Below, piece by piece: positions 21,431-32,786 of a DNA stretch of 64,000 bases. Each line of letters begins with the position of its first letter. Position 1 is the first letter of the stretch. This DNA is from Anadara kagoshimensis. Taxonomy: Eukaryota > Mollusca > Bivalvia > Arcoida > Arcidae. The notes beneath the pieces were generated by a model, which saw only the letters and a program-made list of their open reading frames with translations, did not search any database and was not told the DNA's origin. The DNA lies in contig CM037862.1 of NCBI GenBank assembly GCA_021292105.1, positions 4,572,895 to 4,636,894 of the forward strand. Reading direction: 5' to 3'. The translations under genes were made by a program, and so were the position numbers.

Positions 21431-22569
21431 ATATAAGTCGAGATGTGATTAACCGGCAACTGTATAACACGAAAGTATATGCTTAGGGGTAAAAGATTAA
21501 CCGAAAACCGATATAGGAGAGATAAAATGATGGCGTAGTTATAAATGATCCATATCAAAATACCATTTCATGATTATGTTTAAGTTATTTAAAATAGTTT
21601 GTGTATTTGTGTGAATAATGGGAAACAACACCTAGAAATCTGTTTAAACCCAAAAACAAGACACAAGTCACATAGAGATGTTAAGATCAACTACATGTAC
21701 AAACTTACCAATCCATGTTCAATTCACAATCTCAAAAGCAAAGTAAACATTTTTGAAAACTGGCAAATTAAGTAAATCAATGTTAGTGAGCCTAACTAGC
21801 TACACAAAGTGTTAAATCAAGAATTACTGGTATGCCAACTAAAAATACCCCATTCATAAATTGCAATAGACAAAGAATCACTGTGGTATCAGAACTTTGG
21901 TCTGTCATTATATTGAAATATCGATGTTAGTATATTAGTTGCCTACCATATGATGTACGTGCCTTAGAAACTTCTCCAGTTTATTTGTCTGTTGAGAAAT
22001 GAACTTCAATATGTCAGATAGCCAGTTGAGCAAATTGCATCCATGAGTAAATTTAAACTTATATAATTTTTGATGGAAACCGCTGGAATGATTTGGACCT
22101 TTAAATTGAAAGAAGACCTTTGTTTTCTGGAAAATTAATAGTTTTGAGATTTAATTCATAAATAACAAAATAAGAATTGAAATACTGATATTAACCCCAT
22201 TGTACCGGTTTTCTCTCTCTTTATTTCAAATGTTCCATGTCTTTACTATTCAAATCAACTATGTCGTTTTAAAAAAGGTTACACAAAATAATCTTTTGTC
22301 TGATAGATTTGTTCAGATGACAGTTACATGAACCATAAGTTTTCAAGCTTCTATGTTTTTTCGGTTGATTGAAAATATGTGTACAAAGGTTTTATTATTT
22401 CACGTCAATGTGATTCATGACCTCCGGGTTAGTCAAACAACCTTTCAAATACGATAGGGCGATATGGATTGCTGTTATAAGCAGATGATGAATGGTTTTA
22501 CTATTTCGGTTTATCACATATGTTACAAACTATCAAAAGAAATACTTAAAATCAAAAACAAACATACTC
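21431..22569. other. spacer between inverted PLE ends; no gene seen
   Basis: Almost identical (about 99%) to 49,961-51,110 in copy B. It contains one more degraded terminal-repeat-like stretch (about 21,700-21,810: 'ccatgttcaattcacaatc', 'gctacacaaagtg'). No coding potential is recognised. Confidence 0.6.
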
Positions 22570-23700
22570 ATCAATGTCCGAATTACAATCCAGAAGCAAA
22601 GTAAAAAACTTGGGATCTGAGAAGTCAGGTTAGATACGTAAAATTCCATCAGGGAAGTGAGAACGAGTGCTCCGGAAGGGTAAGCACTTCCTGTTTAGTT
22701 AGCTACACCCGCCATATGTGTTATCAAAAATACGTGAAAGGAACATTTAACTATGGAACGTCAAATATATCCAGGACAATTCTGGACACTGAGACATCAG
22801 ACTATTCAACAACTCTGTGATTACAGACATAAAACTTTTTGAGGGTCTTAATAAGCCCAGGTTTGCAATATCCCTAAGTCAACAATTTATTTGCAACCAG
22901 CCTACTTTGTTGTACAAAATCCCAGTGGTGGGAACAGGCTTTAACAGAGCGTATTAATTGGGAAACAAATACACCATAAGCAGGAGAAGCAGGTATATCG
23001 TTATATAGAAAAGGAAAGTTGACACTAGAAAAATTTAAGTCATCACCTGTGTCATAAAGTTTCAAAGTTAACCTTCCGTGGGCGTGATCATTCCGGTAAA
23101 AGTCTAAATATGCAACAAAACTCCCTGGGATAGACAACGTTCACATAGTCTCCAAATTTAGGATTGTTAAGAGACAGAACATCATCTATATATTTGTATG
23201 TTGAGTTGAATGATTTGGCGACAGTCTTCTTTCCAGATTTGCTGACATTTCATAATAACAAAAACAACAAAAATGTTATCTATCAAACTCTCCAACATTT
23301 TTTAAGTTATCTTCAGTTTTTGTTTGGAATCCGTATGATGCTTGACAAAATAACCAGAATCCATGTTCAGAACCAGATAATTGTATCTTGGCTTATTGTT
23401 TTTCTAAAAAATGACAAGTGAATAATTTCTTAAAGACGTTCTTTCAATTAAGAATGAAATATAGTGGTATATAGTGTAGAAGACTCAAATGCTTTTTAAT
23501 CTATTTACACGAGATAATGTATTAGAAGCAAGATGTTCAAGTAATTCTTTAGAATTTTGAAGAATCAACATTTGTTGATTCCACATGCAGTAGATATATT
23601 TTTTAAATAAGACTCAAGACCATTTTTGAAGATTGTCAAAATTTTTGTATTACCGATAATGACTTAGTAGTACATTTAAATGAGCCTGCTATATATCTTT
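22570..23700 (-). pseudogene. Penelope-like element, RT C-terminal half with terminal repeat (copy A)
   Basis: Minus strand: a WIL.KSKELLEHLAS-type block lies near 23,500-23,570, YRYIDDVLSLNNPK near 23,160-23,200, and the frame at 22,874-23,137 encodes AYLDFYRNDHAHGRLTLKLYD, then NFPFLYNDIPASPAYGVFVSQLIR. That last order is the classic PLE RT thumb region. The terminal repeat follows at 22,570-22,870. Motif B and the N-terminal RT core are deleted or shifted. Copy B: 51,110-52,240. Confidence 0.85.
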
Positions 23701-24639
23701 TCTTGAATCGATTTATATTTTTATTAATAACTTATAAATACATCTTATTTATATTTCAACATTGAATTTATTTCTTGAATATTGTTTTGGTGTTTTTACC
23801 ATATACAAGTAACAACCATGTTCATTAGCTTTTTAATCATACTGCGTCCTTACTTCATACACCCTTAAACAGTAAATGATTCAAACTTTGATATCATATA
23901 CAGTGACAAATTTACAAAGTGCGATGTGGTGGAGATGAGCCACATTTAAGTCTGTGTAAAAATGAAACAGAACAATCAATTTAAAGAGTAGAAAAATGTT
24001 TATAAATACACAAAAAAGTTTAAAAAAATAATATTTAACACTAAAAATATGATCACAGATTATAAATGGAACAACATGTCCACTGAAAGACTTGAAGCAG
24101 CAAACCTTACTTACTAACAATCTTGGATTGATTCTGTCTATCAGGATATGCCCTGTATATTATATATAGCAATACTAATTAACAAACCTCTAATTAAAAT
24201 ACATAATCTATGTTCCTATTATACATAAAACAATCAGTATTACCATTAAAGTGTTCAAAAAAGTCAATTCAGAGAAAAATATTTTACCAGATAAACCAAA
24301 GAAAAAACTATGAATGATATGAATTTAATTAGCAAAGTTTCCAAGTTATCGAAATCAATTCGATCAAGTATGAGTTAAAATATAATGGCTTGGTTTTAAA
24401 TTGTTATTATTGATGTTTAATCTGATTTTTACAAGATCGTTATTTCCAGTATTTAAGCTGGACTAGCTTAATCAACCAACACCCATCAAATTTTGCAATA
24501 TTAGTCCACCTTGATAGAAAGATTGTTTATTAGACATTCCTAAGATTGGAACACATACATTTAATCAACAGGATGTGTTCTTACAATTAACAAAATTGAT
24601 TGTCAGGTGTTCGGATAGAATAACTTTTCCTTTTCTATG
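23701..24639. other. unassigned AT-rich DNA
   Basis: Collinear with copy B 52,241-53,179 with only scattered differences. No gene, RNA gene or named repeat recognised. Confidence 0.6.
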
Positions 24640-25120
24640 CAATAATATTCCTGCTTATTCTGTTTATGGTGTATTTGTTTCCTAATTAATACGCTATAGT
24701 ATATACGTAGAGCTTGTTCCTACTACAAGGACTTTGTACAAACGAAGCAGGCTACTTGTAAATAAATTGTTGACGGGAACATTACAAACCTAGGCTTATC
24801 AAGGCCCTCAAAAAGTTTTATGGCCATCATCACAGTATTATTGATACGTTTATCACAGTATTATTGATGCGTTTATGTCTCTGTGTCCAGGATTGCCCTG
24901 GATATTTTTGACGTTCCATAGTTCCGTGTTTCTTTCACACAATTTTGATTACACACGTAGCGGGTGTAGCTAGCTAAACAGGGGGTGCTTACGCTTCCGT
25001 AGCACCCGGCCTCACTTCCCTGGTGGAAATTTGTGTGTCTAACCTAACTTGTCAGTTCCAAAGTTTTTACTCTAATTCTGGATTGTGATTCGGGTATGGA
25101 TTAGATGGATTAGTACGTTT
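24640..25120 (+). pseudogene. PLE RT C-terminal end plus terminal repeat, plus strand, second copy (copy A)
   Basis: A plus-strand degenerate frame (AYSVYGVFVS.LIR, then SRLLVNKLLT, then the KPRLIKxLKK-type end) at about 24,655-24,830 is followed by the terminal repeat at 24,965-25,120 with a perfect six-pair stem (ggtgct / agcacc). It faces the minus-strand copy at 26,770-27,640. Copy B: 53,180-53,660. Confidence 0.75.
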
Positions 25121-25387
25121 GTTTTTGTTTATGATACCTGGAAAGATTATACCTGAATCGTTTTCTGTTGCCTTGAATTTAGAATTTTTAATAAGTAAAC
25201 TGATTGTAAAAATACTTGAAATATTTAGCATAAAAATCTAGTGTTATTGGATACCTTACTGACCATGGGAGCATGACGGAATTATATAATTTTAAAAAAT
25301 AGCACTTTAAATAAACTTTACCACCGGTCATTTAATTGTATTCTTTTTTGTCAATTCTTCTGTTTTTTTCGTGTCAAATATAATTAA

Positions 25388-25389
25388 TT

Positions 25390-25421
<32 letters not shown>

Positions 25422-25474
25422 TTTATTTATTTATTTATTATTATTTATTATTATTATTATTAATTAATTTATTT

Positions 25475-25522
<48 letters not shown>

Positions 25523-25580
25523 TTATTATTAATTGATTAATTAATTTATTTATTTATTATTTACTTATTTATTAATTAAA
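25388..25580. repeat. (TTTA)n / (TTAAT)n tetranucleotide array
   Basis: About 190 bp of interrupted TTTA repeats. Length and interruptions differ in copy B (53,930-54,125), as expected for a mutable microsatellite. Confidence 0.95.
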
Positions 25581-25977
25581 TAATGGTGCATTATAAGCCG
25601 ATTCAGGATGGTAGAAACTTGTTAGGTATTGATGTTTGATTAATTGATATTATTTGAACCAGGGTGGTCAGACGGCTTTTTTTAAAAGTATTTATAAATT
25701 TAATAACATCATTTACTTTATACAAATTTTTAGTTTTCATTTTATTTTTGGTCACATTTTCAATCCAAGATGCATCTTTATATTTTCTTCATCATCGAAA
25801 AAAATGGCCTTTGAAATACACACATTTATTTTTTTCAAATTTCTACTTTTCGTTTGTTTCTTCGTCACATATTCAGTCTAAGATTCATTTATACATTTTC
25901 TTCATCATCGGAAAAATTAGTCTTTAGAATACATTGTATGGAAATCTGGGCTCTTGTTGGACTGAAAATTATCAAAA

Positions 25978-25983
25978 TCACAT

Positions 25984-26026
<43 letters not shown>

Positions 26027-26043
26027 TTATTTTTTATTTATTT

Positions 26044-26075
<32 letters not shown>

Positions 26076-26082
26076 TTCTTTA
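25978..26082. repeat. (TTTA)n array
   Basis: About 105 bp of TTTA repeats; copy B equivalent at 54,527-54,605 is shorter. The Tyr/Leu/Phe/Ile open frame through it is artefactual. Confidence 0.95.
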
Positions 26083-26384
26083 CTAGCATTAGATACTGAC
26101 ATATGTCAATAAGTTAACTTGGTAAAAATCTTCCAAATTGCATAAATGTCTGCCTGTGTTGTATTTGAAGCCGGTTCCAAGTTTCGATGTTACGTTGAAT
26201 TTTTTGCAGCATGTGCTGTCTGTAAGAGTTTCATTATAATTTAATATCAAAATTTATTATAAAATTTTAACAAGCGACCATTAATTCTCGTATATTTGAT
26301 AAATAATCGTCACATATATTTGGTTGTGCCTAAGCTTACATTCAGAAATTCTGGGTCTCCACTCAGTTTGATTATAGTATTCGT

Positions 26385-26735
26385 ATGGTTCTGGATCAAA
26401 TAAATTCAGCTTTACGCCAATTTATTAATTTTAAAGTTGACTATTTCTTCCCAAAATAATGGCGAATTATATTACACACACAGGTGCACGTCAGAGTCGT
26501 TAATGGTTTGCCTATTTATCATATCATGCGTCTCTACATCAGCATTATTAGTACTGTCCACCATGTTAGTTAATACAACGGTTACTTTACTGACGTCACA
26601 TTCGAATCAGCCTCGATATGGATCGCTTCACTTACAGCTACCCAGAGAAGGCCCGCTTTAACTTTCTTATTTAGTCATTAATTTTGATGCAGTTTTCGAT
26701 ATTGTGATATTAAAATGGTATTTAAAACAAATATG
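26385..26735 (+). repeat. approximately 350-bp dispersed element, plus orientation
   Basis: Shares most of its length, as an inverted copy, with 34,925-35,290. Common blocks are 'acgccaattt', 'caggtgcacgtcagagtcgt', 'actgtccaccatgttagtta', 'tgacgtcac' and 'ttaattttgatgcag'. The similarity is about 75-80% by eye. Non-coding. It is probably a non-autonomous transposon; ends not defined. Copy B: about 54,905-55,250. Confidence 0.7.
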
Positions 26736-26769
26736 AAATAAGAAGTTTTAGTTTTGGATTGTGATTCGG

Positions 26770-27640
26770 ACATAATCCAAAACAAACATACTAACCCATG
26801 TCTGAATCAAAATCCAGAAGCAAAGTAAAAACTTTGGAACTGACAAGTTAGGTTATACACGTGAACTGCCACCAGGGAAGTGAGGCCGGGTGCTCCGGAA
26901 GGGTAAGCACCTCCTGTTTAGCTAGTTACACCCGTCACGTGTGTAATCAAAATTGTGTAAAAAGAACATTGAACTATGACACGTCAGATATATCCAGGGC
27001 AATCCTGGACACAGAGACATCAAACTTATCAACAATACTGTAATGACGGCAATAAAACTTTTTGAAGGCCTTGATATGTATAGGCTTGTAATATCCCTGA
27101 GTCAACAATTTATTTGCAAGCAGCCTACTTCGTTGTACAAAGTCCCCGTAGTTGGAACAATCTCCATCATAGCATATTAACTGGGAAACAAATACACCAT
27201 AAGCAAGAGAACCAGGTATATTGCTGCATAAAAAAGACAGTTGACAATAGCAAAATTGAAGTCATTACGTTTGCCATAAAGTTTCAAATGTAGCCTTTCG
27301 TGTGCGTCATAATTCAGGTATGTTTATATATGAAGCAGAAATTGAAGAATCAGGCGTGCTTTTATTTCTAGCTCTCTAGAATAGATGATGTTTACATAGT
27401 CTCCAAATTTAGGATTGTTAAATGACATTACGTCATCTATATAGGAATGATTTGGCGCCAGTCTTGTCTCCAGATTTAACAAGGAACTGCATAAATCCTG
27501 CTCCATAGGAATAAAGAAACAAATCAGAAAGCATCGGTGCTCAGTTTGTACCCATTGATATACCGATTGTTTGCTGAGACTATATTACCAACACAACCAA
27601 TATGATATCTATCAAAAATTCAAACATTATGTACATAAAT
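26770..27640 (-). pseudogene. Penelope-like element, RT C-terminal part with terminal repeat (copy A)
   Basis: Minus strand: a motif B remnant lies near 27,540-27,590 (QTIGISMGTN-like), SYIDDVMSFNNPKFGDYVN near 27,400-27,445, then LAYGVFVSQLI and SRLLANKLLTQGY near 27,110-27,220. The terminal repeat spans 26,770-27,060. Multiple frame breaks. In copy B (55,290-56,145) the motif B and motif C segments fall in one frame, showing small indel differences between copies. Confidence 0.82.
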
Positions 27641-28025
27641 CAGTATGTTTCTTTTTGATTGCATAATCAGTGGTTCCAATATAGTTGTCTAATAATCTCT
27701 TGTCTTATTGTTTCAGAAATCATGTTAAATAGTAAATTGTTTCTTTTTTATAGTTGTTGTTGCCATACTTTTTATTGGTCATTTTATCATATCATTTTTA
27801 CGCTCATCGGGTCTTTAGAAATCATTGAATAATTAAATCAAACATATTATATCCAAGTTTTATTCAGGATTTTCTTATTTATATTGGTTTTTTATGGTTC
27901 TGATCCAAACATATCTTTTGTATGCCAATTTTATTGTATCCGCACTTTCATAATTGAGAAAGCTACATATATTTATATAGATTAAACAATAAATAAAAAC
28001 TTGTATATTGTTATATCAGCTGCTT
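27641..28025. other. region downstream of the lectin gene; no gene seen
   Basis: AT-rich, near-identical in copy B (56,146-56,536). Nothing recognised apart from A/T runs. Confidence 0.6.
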
Positions 28026-28031
28026 TTTATT
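28026..28031 (-). terminator. AATAAA polyadenylation signal of the lectin gene
   Basis: AATAAA on the minus strand, 76 nt past the stop codon at 28,107-28,109. A matching signal follows the copy B gene at about 56,537. Confidence 0.5.
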
Positions 28032-28106
28032 AGGCATTTCGACAAAAAATTATTTTGTCATTACAAACAGCACATTTGGTATGTGTACTGTCTGATGCTC
28101 TGTTTC

Positions 28107-30932
28107 TTACACGGCAGCCTTTTCACAAATAAATCTTTGTGCGTCGGAGCATACCAAGTCATTCCATTTATAGTAAAATAAGTTTATAAAACCCATGCAA
28201 TTTTCAACACCACGTTGATTGTGTTCGGCTCTCCTGCGCCCCAGTCTGTAAAATTAAAGGCAGTGCCGGATCCCCATTTGAATGTTCCCTCGGTAGCCAC
28301 ATCATTACCACTCGTCCAAAAGTGTTGATAATTCTTCTCAACTGAATTTTATAATGATAATACAATAATAATATTCCATTGATACATGAATGTTTAGTTT
28401 TAAATCCTTCATTATCAAAGCGTTTTGTCTAATACAAACTGTGAAGTTAGTGGAAAAACTTTGACTTTAAATAAACTACAATGTAGTTGTTCTCAAACTG
28501 ATACAAGTCTCAACATTAGCTTGTGACATTTTTCAAAAACAAATTCTTTAATGTGTCTAAATTATTGTAACCACTTTCACTGTAATTAAACTTTGTTTTC
28601 TTATATACAATCGACACTTTTATAATTTAAACTAACCTGGAATCAATCGCATACAATGCGATTTAAGGAAATGATTCTCTTTTTCTGTTTCTACCGATAC
28701 CAATGAAGCACCGACCGATGAGCAATAGGCCTGAATATACGTCAATGTTAAAATATTTTATTAAATATAAAAATGTTTTTTAAGACATAAGGAATGGTGT
28801 AAATATTTTGAAAATATAATGAACATTAACTTTTTTCATTTACTTGGTTGCGTTGTCTGTTACCAAGTAAATATTTATTATTTGCAAACCCTTTACAATT
28901 TGCAAATATTTTGGCATTGAAATGTATTTTGAAATATTAAACAAGAAAATGCACATCAAACATATCATTAGAACATTTAAACCCTGATCTTACTTGTAGA
29001 AAACGTTATTTAATAAGTATCTATGAGTTTTATGTCTTTCATTCTTTCTTTTTTAATCTTGTTTTAGTTGTAATTTACTTGTATGTAATTGTTATAGTCT
29101 GATAAATTAAAATCTAATTGAGTGAATCTATTTTACCTTAGCATCTTGCCATGTTTTTAATTCAGTCGAAAACAAATAGCAGCTATTATCAAATTCCTGC
29201 CAACCACATTTGCATTGGCAACCTGAAATATACACACAGTAAACCTGAACTTGAAATCTTTATTAAGTTACAGTGTTTTATGTAAATGTCATGTGTTTAT
29301 TTTGATTATACATGTATGTCTTGCATAGTAATTTCAAACTGGCACATGGCTTAACATTAAAACGAATAGCTTCGCTGTTGATTCAATTTGCTATCCTTGA
29401 CTCACCCTTGTTCATATTACCAAATAAATACACTTAAGATGTTATTTCTAAAATATTTGAAATAAATAAGTCAAATATTCTTACAAATACTTTTAACGAC
29501 ATTAAGGATCCATATCAAAATTAAATGTGATGTTGATTTTACATTATGACAATTAACATGAAACTCTTTTCTAAAAGAACTGTATACTTACAACAAAACA
29601 CCACATCTAAAACAGAAAAATTGTGATATTTATTTATTTATTAGTTTGCTTAAGCTTTGATATCATTGCTTATAACAATACACATGTTGTTCAATAAGAT
29701 TTTATCTTAGTAAATAAGAATAATTAACAGGTAAAATTAATCGTTGTTCCATGTTGCATAAACCAAATAGTTTATCTAAGTATATAAAGTCGAACAGAAA
29801 TGTCATCATATCACGTGTCCTTTCTATAATGATTGTATAAATACAAGCACGTATTCATCCTATTCATGCTTTTCAAATTGTCTTATTATGAAATCTTTTT
29901 TTTCCAGGTCCGTGTAAATATTGTTTCGATACTGATAAAGATAGCAAATAACATTTTGAAAATAAAGGAATTGGCGATAAGCCATACATGTTTCATTATC
30001 TTGATAAACCCTATAATTATAATTCTTCAAGATTATGTCAGATTACAAAACAAATATATCAATAGGACCCTGAAAATATTGTTAGCTTATTCTATTGTTG
30101 AAATTCAAACAAGCTTTAAGGCAAAAAAATATTTTTTTGCTTACAACACATCACAATTTGCAAGGGTAGTAGGAGCTTTGTCGCTTTTTAAGACATCAAC
30201 ACATGTACATTCAATCGAGTGATCAACATCTCGTAACACGTTTAAAATTTTCCAAAAGTAAGTAATTGACGGGCGATGAAATAACATTTAGCTTGTGACA
30301 ATATATCATTATATTTAAACAATACCATTGCAGCTTCACTTTAAGATATTACAAATATAACACCTGTCACTGCTTAAGACTCTATTGTGTTAAGTCTTAT
30401 TATTAAGGGATAGTTAGTTACATCAAAAACAAACATTCTAATCCATGTCCGAATCACAATCTAGAAATAAAAACTAACAAGTTAGGTTTAGAATGAGAAG
30501 TTCCAACAGGGAAGTGAGACCGGGTGTTACGGAAGGGTAAGCACCTCCTCTTTAGCTTGCTACACCCGTCACGTGTGTAATCAAAATTGTGTGATAGAAA
30601 CATGGAACTATAGCACGTCAAATATATACAAGACTATCCTGGACACGGAGATGTTAGAGTTATCAACAACACTGTGACGACGGCCATCTTACATCTTAGG
30701 GTAGAAGAATTTACTTGTATTCTGACATAGATTTGGCATGAAACAAGCTGGGTATAGCTTGATTAACAGTTTTGGGTTCAGATTGAAACTATCACTCAAA
30801 CAAACATGTAATTTGCAAAAACATATTTGCATGATAGATTTTTGTTTGAATATGGATGTTAACTTAGGTATTACCAGTATTAAGTGTGGCTAGCAGTACC
30901 ACCAGTACAGAGAACTGTATAGTATTCATCAT
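28107..30932 (-). CDS. secreted C-type lectin, five coding exons (copy A)
   Basis: Exons on the minus strand: 30,932-30,875; 29,606-29,592 (15-nt micro-exon); 29,222-29,137; 28,730-28,637; 28,341-28,107. Every junction is GT/AG and phases agree (1, 1, 0, 1). The product is about 161 aa: a signal peptide (about 1-19, hydrophobic VLVVLLATL), a Cys-rich leader, then one long-form C-type lectin domain. It has CGW..(SCY) at 30-40, WQDAKAYC at 49-56, a LVSVETEKEN helix, WTSGNDVATEGTF at 93-105, an EPN motif at 122-124 (family hallmark of mannose-type Ca-dependent sugar binding), WND at 143-145 and the final FICEK at 154-158. Copy A has a 2-bp duplication (28,221-28,222) right after EPN that shifts the frame; without it the domain reads through. 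A secreted recognition role is inferred from family. The gene is flanked by PLE debris, and intron 1 contains a PLE terminal repeat. Confidence 0.8.
29592..29606 (-). other. 15-nt micro-exon of the lectin gene (copy A)
   Basis: A polypyrimidine tract and AG (ttttctgttttag) precede 15 nt, and a consensus donor GTAAGT follows. It joins phase-1 ends on both sides, adding Asp-Val-Val-Phe-Cys between signal peptide and lectin domain. Perfectly conserved in copy B (58,097-58,111). Confidence 0.6.
30425..30690 (-). repeat. PLE terminal repeat inside lectin intron 1 (copy A)
   Basis: Minus-strand member of the terminal-repeat family, containing caacagggaagtgag, the gggtgt..gtaagcacc stem (imperfect here) and gctacacccgtcacg. 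It ends near 'gacggccat', the decayed PLE coding end. Copy B: 58,930-59,195, almost identical. Confidence 0.75.
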
Positions 30933-31063
30933 TTTCTCTAAAGAAAGAAACCTGTAATATAAAGATAAACTACCAAATGCAAATACACATTAAAACTAGC
31001 GACAAAAAGCTACACCCTCTGATAACTGTATTTTCTTCTTTTACAGTCAATTTTTAGGGTTGA

Positions 31064-31073
31064 TTTTTATATA
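31064..31073 (-). promoter_or_regulatory. TATA-like element upstream of the lectin gene
   Basis: TATATAAAAA on the minus strand, about 130 bp upstream of the lectin start codon, at a plausible distance for a 5' UTR of about 100 nt. In such AT-rich DNA a chance match is likely. Confidence 0.3.
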
Positions 31074-32784
31074 TTTGTTCAAAATATTCTTACATATTAT
31101 TTATTATTAAACAAAGCCCTAAACGTTTTACATTTTGAACACATTATTCTCTGTCAGTTTTCTAAATAAATCTAGTTGTGTCTAGTTGCTTGCTATAAAA
31201 TGTACTTTAGTGTTGTCAAGCATTCATAGTAACAGGAACATCTTCTATAAAATTTCAATTGGTAGACTTTTAAGTTGTTTCGCAATACAAGTGTAATTTT
31301 AAACAACCTATATTGTGGTATTTTGATTCTTATTCTTTGTGCGCATTCCTAACTAGGTATTTCGGTTACTTACAAAAAATTCAGGATTTTTAGCAATGAA
31401 TTTTAATGCAATTTGAAAGAAAATATTAAACATATAATATATAACTTTATTATATAGCATTATATGCACCGCATAGAAATATATTGATAAATCCCGAGGT
31501 GTAAGCGCGCAATATATATCGATATTTGCACGCAAACTTTGTTCCAGTCCGATGTTTCCCGAATCAGTTTTTCATATTGCATGCTTTGTCACATGACGTT
31601 ATTGCTTATGACGTCCTACAATTGTTGTTACATGGCTGACGACGTCATGGCTGTGTTGTTATCGTATTGCGCTAGTTCTTACATCCGTATACAAGAGCTA
31701 GTGCGATATTGATGTAGTGTAAACGAAATGATACTTTTAGATAAAGTACTACTGGTAGGCAACCGAAATTTATTTTGCTATATAATAAAAATTGGTACTC
31801 GCAAGCTCGTGCAAATGTCGAGTCAACTCGGGACAACATTTCACGATATCAGCTCAATAACCCTATATTATCAAATATTTGGAAAAATACTACGAAATAT
31901 TTAGTACTGAGATGTAATTCCAACCTTACAATTTTTGTTTATGATGTATTTTGTTGTTATAATTATCTATTACTATATAACTGATGTAGAAATATTGTAA
32001 ACATCATATACCGGTATTTTGTAGACATGTGGATGTAATCTTTATTATGCTTATTTGTATAATCATTTTTGTTATGCTCAAATAATAATAATAAATTGTA
32101 AAAAATATACATGTGTATATAAATTTAAAATCATGAAATATAGAATCAAGCAGTTATGCACAAACATTATGTTATATTTGAAATCACTTAAAAGTAATTA
32201 TAAGTCTTCTACATATATTTTCGTTTCTTCGCAATACGAATACATACAAATGAAACAAAAATCATAGTGTCAGTATCGCTAACGCCGTATTGTGTTAAGA
32301 CCCTAGACACGAAAAATATGAGCCAAAATAGTCTACAAAATCTTTTGGCGCTGAAGCAGTTTCAACACACTATACAGACGTTTAGTGTCCATTCAGTTTC
32401 TACATGTTGTTGAAAGAGTACAATATGTACATGTATATATCTAACCAAACCTCCACTCATACATATATTATATTACTCTTACCTTTAACTGTTCAGGAGT
32501 GCCAACTTGTGCTTGATCACAATTCAACATACCTGTATTCTTCTTATATATACTATCTTGTATTCGATTATCTAACCAGATACACTCCTTTCTAATTTGT
32601 CAAATCTATATTGCATCATTGTTTTCTGTTTGGTCTGTATTATATCATGACTAACTCCTAATTCTTTAATTTAATGTATATAAATCTCGATTTTTAAATA
32701 AAATTATATCATATTTATGATATATGATATATAGTAAACTTATAACTCATTTCTCGTTAAAAACCTTGTATTGTGGTTTATAGC
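31074..32784. other. lectin upstream region; otherwise unassigned
   Basis: Apart from the sites listed, no gene is seen. Several 60-70 codon open frames are identical in both copies, but they have no recognisable similarity and lie in a block where the two copies hardly differ at all, so their conservation carries no weight. Confidence 0.55.
31594..31712. promoter_or_regulatory. cluster of CRE-like sites and a hairpin upstream of the lectin gene
   Basis: Three or four ATGACGT/GACGTCAT motifs (CREB/ATF half or full sites) lie in about 55 bp (31,594-31,650). An imperfect inverted repeat of about 20 bp follows (atcgtattgcgctagttctt with its complement, 31,661-31,712). They lie about 660-780 bp upstream of the lectin start and are conserved in copy B. 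Regulatory function is inference; the hairpin may equally be a transposon end. Confidence 0.3.
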
Positions 32785-32786
32785 TA

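Noticed and set aside
29833..30222. 129-codon plus-strand open frame, identical in both copies (58,338-58,727)
   Set aside because: Lies antisense in lectin intron 1, starts at TTG not ATG, has no recognisable similarity, and sits in a block where the two copies are almost identical anyway.
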